From Erythrobacter sp. (GTDB lineage: Bacteria > Pseudomonadota > Alphaproteobacteria > Sphingomonadales > Sphingomonadaceae): a DNA stretch of 11,403 bases. Each line of letters opens with the position of its first letter. The stretch's first letter is position 1. Positions 7,638 to 11,403 of this stretch are shown one piece after another. The notes under the pieces are model-generated. The model was given only the letters and a program-made list of their open reading frames with translations, did not search any database and was not told where the DNA came from. The stretch spans positions 1-11,403 of the forward strand of contig NZOF01000006.1 of assembly GCA_002695185.1 (NCBI GenBank). Reading direction: 5' to 3'. The position numbers and the translations under genes are program-made.

Positions 7638-8108
7638 TTAGGTTCCGAGCCGCACCTGAAAGGTGTACCAACCCGGGCTGCCCCAGCAGCCGACCTTGTT
7701 GGGTGACCGGCCATTTGGAATGTCAGCAACCTCATCGTCGTTGTCATTCACGCCGACGTTCTGGTTCACCTTCAGGCAAACCTCCGGCGGCACGGGGAAG
7801 ACCGCATAATTTCGATGCGTGGACGAATGAATCTCGAAATTGTGGTTCGCCTGAAAACCGACGATGTCCGGTTCTGCCGCCAGATAACGGCCGTTGTTCG
7901 TCAGATCATCGAGGGTCGAAGGCAGGCGTCCGTTCTCGAACTGGTACATGTCAGAAGCGGCCAAAACGTTTGCTCCTGCGTTCTGGAGCGAATTCGCTGT
8001 CGCCTCGGTCGAGCTATCCTCAAAAGCGGTGCCGCCGTAAAATACCACCATCAGAGCAGCGGCGGCGGCAAGCAAGATCCCCAGGATCGAAAGGATGATC
8101 GTTGTCAT
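7638..8108 (-). CDS. Short type IV pilin-like protein no. 3 (156 aa)
   Basis: Pilin-like subunit. Residues 1-20 (MTTIILSILGILLAAAAALM) are identical to those of short pilins 1 and 2, followed by VVFYGGTAF. The long helix continues through NSLQNAGANVLAASDMY. LPSTLDDL and GRYLAAEPDI match pilin 1. The C-terminal cysteine loop is bounded by Cys111 (EVCLKVNQNVGVN, shared with pilin 2) and Cys141 (KVGCWG). An in-frame TAG lies four codons before the ATG, with GCA TCA AAA between, so no leader is possible. It carries a longer insertion between the helix and the first cysteine than its relatives. The nearest similarity in the window is to pilin 2, consistent with an old tandem duplication. Which copy is the major pilin cannot be told from sequence. 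Confidence 0.85.
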   Translation of the reverse strand: MTTIILSILGILLAAAAALMVVFYGGTAFEDSSTEATANSLQNAGANVLAASDMYQFENGRLPSTLDDLTNNGRYLAAEPDIVGFQANHNFEIHSSTHRNYAVFPVPPEVCLKVNQNVGVNDNDDEVADIPNGRSPNKVGCWGSPGWYTFQVRLGT

Positions 8109-8160
8109 TTTTGATGCCTATCTTTGTCGCCAGCCAATCGGCACTGGAAGTCAGGGTGGC

Positions 8161-8199
8161 GGTTAGGAAGAAAGGGCGGACTTCGGCCCGCCCTTTCTC
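8161..8199 (-). terminator. Strong hairpin after pilin 2, terminator or mRNA-stabilising stem
   Basis: GAAAGGGCGG (8170-8179) pairs perfectly with CCGCCCTTTC (8188-8197), giving 10 base pairs; inside it a wobble and a C-G pair close a four-base loop. It begins about 16 bases after the stop codon of short pilin 2. In the minus-strand RNA the stem is followed by UUCCUAACC, with only a short U-run (CUUUCUUCC), so it is a weaker terminator than the one after pilin 1. It could instead protect the pilin 2 message from 3'-end decay. Confidence 0.6.
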
Positions 8200-8213
8200 A
8201 GCCGGCAAACCGC

Positions 8214-8666
8214 TTAGAGCGTGCCGAAGAACGTATAGTTCGGTGACGTACCGAAGCAGCCGACCTTGGCCGTCGGCCGCGCCGTCGGAATATTCGTGAC
8301 GGTCTGCGCATCGGTGTTGACGCCGACGTTCTGGTTTACCTTGAGGCAGACTTCATCTGGAACAGCCGTCACCTCGTAATATCCGCTGCTAATCGTCGCG
8401 GTGCCAGCCGTCACACCTTCAATCGACGGCGCAGCGCTCAGATACTGACCGCCGGTCGTCAGATCGGTCATAGCCGTTGGCGCAGCGCCCGTCGTCATGC
8501 GAAACATGCTCGACGCCGACTGCACGTTGCTCGCGGCATTCTGCAGCGTGTTAGCCTGCGCGCCAACCGAGCCATCTTCGAACGCGGAGCCGCCATAGAA
8601 TACCACCATGAGCGCCGCCGCAGCTGCGAGCAGGATGCCCAGGATTGAAAGGATGATCGTAGTCAT
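8214..8666 (-). CDS. Short type IV pilin-like protein no. 2 (150 aa)
   Basis: Pilin-like subunit. Residues 1-20 are identical to pilins 1 and 3, then VVFYGGSAF, the helix segment ANTLQNAASNVQSASSMF, GGQYLSAAPSI and a C-terminal loop from Cys107 (EVCLKVNQNVGVN) to Cys137 (KVGCFG). The start at 8666 is chosen by alignment with the other pilins; an in-frame ATG at 8732 would add 22 residues (starting MRGCC) that match no relative and have no ribosome binding site. AGGGA stands ten bases before 8666. It is the only member whose upstream frame is open. The gene is preceded by a 340-base gap and followed by a strong hairpin, so it may be expressed as its own unit. Low charge and high Thr/Ala content suit a surface pilin; major-pilin status is possible but unproven. 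Confidence 0.85.
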   Translation of the reverse strand: MTTIILSILGILLAAAAALMVVFYGGSAFEDGSVGAQANTLQNAASNVQSASSMFRMTTGAAPTAMTDLTTGGQYLSAAPSIEGVTAGTATISSGYYEVTAVPDEVCLKVNQNVGVNTDAQTVTNIPTARPTAKVGCFGTSPNYTFFGTL

Positions 8667-8768
8667 TGAAATATTCCCTGTCTTGAAACCACACCGACCG
8701 AGCGCCCCGCAAACCGCACAGCATCCCCGCATCGGTTCTGCATGGCGCCAGCCGTCGATCCGGTTAGG

Positions 8769-8798
8769 TTTTTAGGAACAGGGAATGGCTTTAGCCAA
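8769..8798 (-). promoter_or_regulatory. Candidate promoter of pilin 2 (TTGGCT-N18-TAAAAA)
   Basis: TTGGCT (8798-8793) and TAAAAA (8774-8769) lie 18 bases apart on the minus strand, about 100 bases before the pilin 2 start and downstream of the pilin 1 terminator, where a new promoter would be needed. The -10 context TTCCTAAAAACC resembles the other CCTAAAA boxes of the cluster. The hexamers match the consensus only moderately. Confidence 0.35.
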
Positions 8799-8811
8799 AA
8801 CGCCATCCTGT
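8778..8811. repeat. Imperfect inverted repeat overlapping the candidate pilin 2 promoter
   Basis: ACAGG (8778-8782) and ATGGC (8785-8789) pair with CCTGT (8807-8811) and GCCAT (8802-8806): ten base pairs with a two-base bulge and a 12-base loop holding the candidate -35. The position over the -35 and spacer suggests an operator or a regulated RNA leader. Function not shown. Confidence 0.4.
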
Positions 8812-8949
8812 AAATATGGCAAAAGAACGCATTTTCCGTTTGTTGAAAGACGGCCGGTCATGCCAAACTGCCCCATATCCGCCAAGTTTTCGGGTGCGGA
8901 AACTTCCTGCCCTCTCTTTGCCCAGCGTCGATATTACGGACTGACCGCA

Positions 8950-8980
8950 TGAAAAAAGGCGACCCGAAGGCCGCCTTTTC
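8950..8980 (-). terminator. Intrinsic terminator after short pilin 1
   Basis: On the minus strand AAAAGGCG-GCC pairs with GGT-CGCCTTTT (11 pairs including one G-U wobble) around a UUCG tetraloop closed by C-G, followed by a T-run (six T in all, part of it in the stem). It lies about 30 bases after the stop of pilin 1. The pattern is that of a strong Rho-independent terminator, so most transcripts from upstream should end here, leaving pilin 1 as the last product of the secretin-side transcript. Confidence 0.85.
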
Positions 8981-9006
8981 AATTTTGGTCATCAACTTTG
9001 CTAAAT

Positions 9007-9468
9007 CTACAGCTTTACGTAGAAGATGCTCGCATTGGGGGTTCCGCCGCTCGATGGATCGAAACATCCCATTTTCGCACCCGTATCCCGCGCTGCAGGA
9101 ACCGATGGTGCCGGTCCGCCTTCAGCCGCCAGATTCTCCACGACCTTGAGACAAACCTCACGCGAGATGTCGATCACGTCGTAATAGCCGCCCGCAATAT
9201 AGGAGGATGACCCGATCCCCATCAGATCGGGCTCTTCCTGGAGATAGCGCCCGCCAGACACGAGTTGTGACAGCGAGGTTGGAAGCGATCCATTCTCCAG
9301 GCGGTACATCATCGAAGCCGACAAGACATTCGTCCCGGCATTCTCCAGCGTATTCGAATGCGCGCTTACCGAACCTTCGTTAAAGGCATCCCCGCCATAA
9401 AATACGATCATCAAGGCAGCTGCCGCTGCCAGCAGAATGCCCAGGATGGACAGAATTATCGTCGTCAT
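9007..9468 (-). CDS. Short type IV pilin-like protein no. 1 (153 aa)
   Basis: Pilin-like subunit, the first pilin gene of the cluster. Residues 4-23 are the hydrophobic helix (IILSILGILLAAAAALMIVF), 24-29 read YGGDAF, and an amphipathic stretch follows (SNTLENAGTNVLSASMMYRLENG). SLPTSLSQLVSGGRYLQEEP recalls the alpha-beta loop of type IVB pilins. Cys106 (EVCLKV) and Cys135 (KMGCFD) delimit the probable disulfide-closed D-region. The start ATG at 9468 follows the stop of the preceding gene by one base, so translation is probably coupled; an in-frame TGA lies six codons upstream with no start codon between. It is followed by a strong terminator. Being first in line and transcribed with the secretin-side genes, it is a reasonable major-pilin candidate, as is pilin 2. 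Confidence 0.85.
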   Translation of the reverse strand: MTTIILSILGILLAAAAALMIVFYGGDAFNEGSVSAHSNTLENAGTNVLSASMMYRLENGSLPTSLSQLVSGGRYLQEEPDLMGIGSSSYIAGGYYDVIDISREVCLKVVENLAAEGGPAPSVPAARDTGAKMGCFDPSSGGTPNASIFYVKL

Positions 9469-9469
9469 T

Positions 9470-9838
9470 TCATTCGGGCTTGTTCATCGGCTCGAGGACG
9501 ATGTTCATCGAGTTCGGGACAGGGCATTCCATGCCGACGCAAGCCTGCGTCATCGTCCAGCCCGGACACATGACCGATGCGACACTGGATTCGCCCAGCA
9601 AAGCTGGTGCGCGCTCAAGGCCGGTCTTTGTCCATTCGATGCGGCCGGGAAGATCGGAAATCGTTCCGCCAAGCACGTTGAGGCGCGCGACGCACATTCT
9701 CTGTTCTTCGACAAAGCGTTCAGCCGCATCCGCCCGCGTCGACAGGTTCAGGCCGGTCACGAGCCCAGCCATACAAAGCGAAATGATACCTACGGTAAAA
9801 AGCATGATGCCGCTGAAACGGCGCTGTTCAGGAGTCAT
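9470..9838 (-). CDS. Small inner-membrane-anchored protein with a cysteine-containing periplasmic domain (122 aa; PilP-like by position)
   Basis: No clear family match. One transmembrane segment at about residues 9-30 (SGIMLFTVGIISLCMAGLVT), then a periplasmic domain of about 90 residues. Cysteines at 49, 91, 100 and 105 (MCVARLN, VMCPGW, QACVGMECP) could make two disulfides. GAGGT lies just before the ATG at 9838, and the gene starts 12 bases after the preceding stop. In IncI thin-pilus operons a small membrane-anchored protein (PilP) follows the bitopic PilO, and this gene has the same place and size. That parallel is positional only; it could equally be an alignment-complex subunit. Confidence 0.7.
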   Translation of the reverse strand: MTPEQRRFSGIMLFTVGIISLCMAGLVTGLNLSTRADAAERFVEEQRMCVARLNVLGGTISDLPGRIEWTKTGLERAPALLGESSVASVMCPGWTMTQACVGMECPVPNSMNIVLEPMNKPE

Positions 9839-9849
9839 GGCTGACCTCG

Positions 9850-10824
9850 TCAGTTCAATGGAGCCGTTGGCGGCGGAAGCGGGGCAGGGGCAGCCGCCGG
9901 AGGTGGCACGCTACCGGGTGAAGGAAGAATTGTTGCCGCCGTGCCGACGGCCGCATCTGCCGTTTCGACAACCGCGTCCGCGCTCTGCCTCACCGTACGC
10001 CATTGGCCGTTGACGAATTCCATGCGGACCACGTAGCTCGACGCATCGCCTTCCATCAGCTCGTCCCATTGCATGATCGGCAGACTGCTTGTGTTCGTCG
10101 TGCGCCACTCAGGGGGGATCTGGGTTTCAGGGTCCATAACGTAGAAACCCAGAGCCGCGACAAGCGCCACCGCGCCAACCGCCGCTGTTCCGATCCCTGT
10201 AATCAGCCACTCCTTGTACTGCTTCATTACAGGCGTCATCGACGGGCCCCGCTGCGCATAGAGCGGTTCACCGCCCAGCGGATCTTCCGGTTCATCGCCT
10301 TCAGGCAATACCTGCGCATCGAAGCTGTCGGTTCGCGTCGAATAATGCAGCGTATGGAACCGGCGCAGCATCGGTATTGCGATCGTGCGGCCGGGATTAT
10401 CCTTCGCGAGCTTGATCGCCGATGGCAGGTACGCATAGCCCACGCCGTCCTGAACCTCGATCATCCATCCGTCCGAAACCTTTTCGATATGGAAGAAGGC
10501 ATTGGAAGGCGTCTCGCAAATGCTCATCGCGAAGTGACGCGCCTGCTCGATCGCATCATTCTTGGTAAAACCGGGGAGGGAATCCAGCAGAACGCGAGCA
10601 GACAGACGCTGCTGCATTTGCGCGTTCGCCATGTCCTTCTTTGCCGACTTGCTCTTGCCAAGCTTCTTTCTGGCCTTGGCTTTCCCACCCGGACCAGAGC
10701 CGTCATGCGACCCAATGGGTATCTCGATGATCTCCGCCGAGCTGTCAGGCAGCCCATCAGGAGACGGCCCCACGCTGCGGCCAAGCCCAGCTGGCTCCCG
10801 TTCTTTCCGCTTGAACAATCCCAT
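9850..10824 (-). CDS. Bitopic inner-membrane pilus biogenesis protein (324 aa; PilO-like by position)
   Basis: I cannot assign a family from sequence alone. The first 70 residues are basic and probably disordered (KAKARKKLGKSKSAKKD at 48-64). A folded cytoplasmic domain at about 75-175 includes GFTKNDAIEQARHFAMSIC and FHIEKVSDGWMIEVQDGVGYAYLP. One transmembrane helix spans about 206-229 (WLITGIGTAAVGAVALVAALGFYV). About 95 periplasmic residues follow (MQWDELMEGDASSYVVRMEF) and end in a Pro/Ala-rich tail (about 301-322). The ATG at 10824 follows the previous stop by one base. This N-in, C-out bitopic layout between a secretin-like gene and a small anchored protein fits an inner-membrane linker such as PilO of IncI plasmids, which could connect the cytoplasmic motor to the secretin. 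Role inferred. Confidence 0.7.
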   Translation of the reverse strand: MGLFKRKEREPAGLGRSVGPSPDGLPDSSAEIIEIPIGSHDGSGPGGKAKARKKLGKSKSAKKDMANAQMQQRLSARVLLDSLPGFTKNDAIEQARHFAMSICETPSNAFFHIEKVSDGWMIEVQDGVGYAYLPSAIKLAKDNPGRTIAIPMLRRFHTLHYSTRTDSFDAQVLPEGDEPEDPLGGEPLYAQRGPSMTPVMKQYKEWLITGIGTAAVGAVALVAALGFYVMDPETQIPPEWRTTNTSSLPIMQWDELMEGDASSYVVRMEFVNGQWRTVRQSADAVVETADAAVGTAATILPSPGSVPPPAAAPAPLPPPTAPLN

Positions 10825-10825
10825 A

Positions 10826-11403
10826 TCAGTTCGCCTTTTCCTGATCGGTCATCGGCCGGATGAAGGACCGGTTTGCCGCAGGCTCATTCGAGCGCGAGGT
10901 TTCGTTGACGTCGCCAGCCGCCGGAACCGGAACCGGCGAGCCAATTGCCTCCACCCGATTGCCAACCCCAGGGACACCGGGATCGCGCAGAATGCTTCCG
11001 CCAGGCAGGTTTGCATTAACCTCGGGCTGCGTACCTGCACCCGGCACGATCACATCGCGCGGCGCTGGCGGCGCTGCCGTCGTCACGCCCGCGGGGATCC
11101 GGTTGGCAGGCGTAAACCCGCCCTGATAATAAAAGCTGTTCTGCCCGCCCTCGATGGTCGTCTGAGGATCGGATCCATAAGCTGCCGTCTGTCCAGCGAC
11201 ACCGGCAACCCCGTAGCTGCCTTCATCGTACGGATTGACCGTGGTGCGCGTGTCGAGAATCGAACGCGGCGCAATCGGGCTATCCGCCGTTTCGTAAACG
11301 GTCACGACGGGACGCACGACTGCAAAGAGCCAGAAAACCTCATGCTGGCGCGATTTCGAACCGATCCCGAAAAGACCAAAAGGGCCCGTCTTCTGCTCGC
11401 CCG
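10826..11403 (-). CDS. C-terminal part of a probable outer-membrane secretin (PilN-like), 5' end beyond window
   Basis: The frame is open to the right edge, so 11317 (GTG) is not the true start. At the edge the readable residues include GPFGLFGIGSKSRQ followed by HEVFWLFAVVRPVVTVYE. This resembles the end of secretins, where a hydrophobic strand of the type ELVILLTPRVV closes the domain. About 150 Gly/Pro/Asn-rich residues follow (IVPGAGTQPEVNANLPGG, ending TDQEKAN), probably a disordered tail. The next gene begins one base after its stop. In thin-pilus operons the secretin precedes the bitopic membrane protein, as here. With only the end visible, the secretin call is moderate; another large pilus envelope protein is possible. 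Confidence 0.55.
   Translation of the reverse strand, partial: GEQKTGPFGLFGIGSKSRQHEVFWLFAVVRPVVTVYETADSPIAPRSILDTRTTVNPYDEGSYGVAGVAGQTAAYGSDPQTTIEGGQNSFYYQGGFTPANRIPAGVTTAAPPAPRDVIVPGAGTQPEVNANLPGGSILRDPGVPGVGNRVEAIGSPVPVPAAGDVNETSRSNEPAANRSFIRPMTDQEKAN

Larger units (their letters stand above)
8667..9006. other. 340-base non-coding gap between short pilins 1 and 2
   Basis: No gene supported on either strand. It contains, in minus-strand order, the intrinsic terminator of pilin 1, a GC-mixed stretch, an inverted repeat and a promoter-like element, and then a leader of about 100 bases before pilin 2. Open frames here (for example 8791-8982 on the minus strand) have no family features. The length stands out in a cluster where most gaps are under 60 bases. 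Confidence 0.6.

Noticed and set aside
8667..8732. 22-residue N-terminal extension of short pilin 2, a possible leader
   Set aside because: No relative has it, there is no ribosome site before 8732, it is Cys-rich and it contains no cleavage motif next to the helix.
8791..9210. Small open frames in and beside the long gap on both strands
   Set aside because: They overlap the terminator or the 3' end of pilin 1 and have neither ribosome sites nor recognisable features.
10003..10863. Plus-strand open frame of 286 codons
   Set aside because: Lies opposite the 324-residue membrane protein gene, is rich in Arg and His as antisense frames of GC-rich genes often are, and shows no domain.

Overview
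The window reads as one long, leftward (minus-strand) gene cluster for a type IVB-like pilus. Twelve genes are supported, all on the minus strand and tightly packed. In transcription order (right to left) they are: a partial gene, probably the C-terminus of an outer-membrane secretin (right edge); a bitopic inner-membrane protein; a small membrane-anchored, cysteine-containing protein; four short pilin-like proteins; a large pilin-like protein with a predicted beta-helix; a 75-residue membrane protein; two more large beta-helix proteins; a fifth short pilin-like protein; and a PilB/GspE-family assembly ATPase that runs off the left edge.

The best-anchored identification is the ATPase, in which the Walker A, Asp box, Walker B, His box and tetracysteine motifs can all be read. 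The pilin calls rest on a shared N-terminal hydrophobic helix, a YGGxAF motif and a C-terminal cysteine pair. The three large proteins (495, 492 and 503 aa) are paralogues with four cysteines in matching positions. By analogy with PilV of IncI plasmid thin pili they could be alternative tip adhesins. The gene content recalls the pilN-pilO-pilP-pilQ-pilR-pilS-pilV thin-pilus operons, but the order differs: the pilin/adhesin block lies between the secretin/inner-membrane genes and the ATPase. No platform protein or prepilin peptidase is in the window.

The most unusual point is that the eight pilin-like proteins appear to lack a prepilin leader. Each begins directly with the hydrophobic helix, there is no G-F-type cleavage site and no Glu5, and in seven of the eight an in-frame stop codon lies 2 to 14 codons upstream of the start with no usable start codon between. 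This can be seen in the sequence and is not a start-calling artefact. How such subunits would be processed is an open question.

Control elements: a strong intrinsic terminator (UUCG loop plus T-tract) follows the first pilin gene, and a second strong hairpin follows the second. Four intergenic gaps carry a similar box, CCTAAAA or CCTATAA, three of them with a TTG-type hexamer 17-18 bases upstream, so they may be internal promoters. This suggests separately tuned expression of the pilin and adhesin genes inside one cluster.

The fairly GC-rich composition, short intergenic gaps, NTG start usage and gene style suggest a Gram-negative proteobacterium, perhaps an alphaproteobacterium, and the cluster could sit on a conjugative plasmid or integrative element. 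No mobility gene is visible here to confirm that. No tRNA, rRNA, CRISPR array or insertion sequence was seen.
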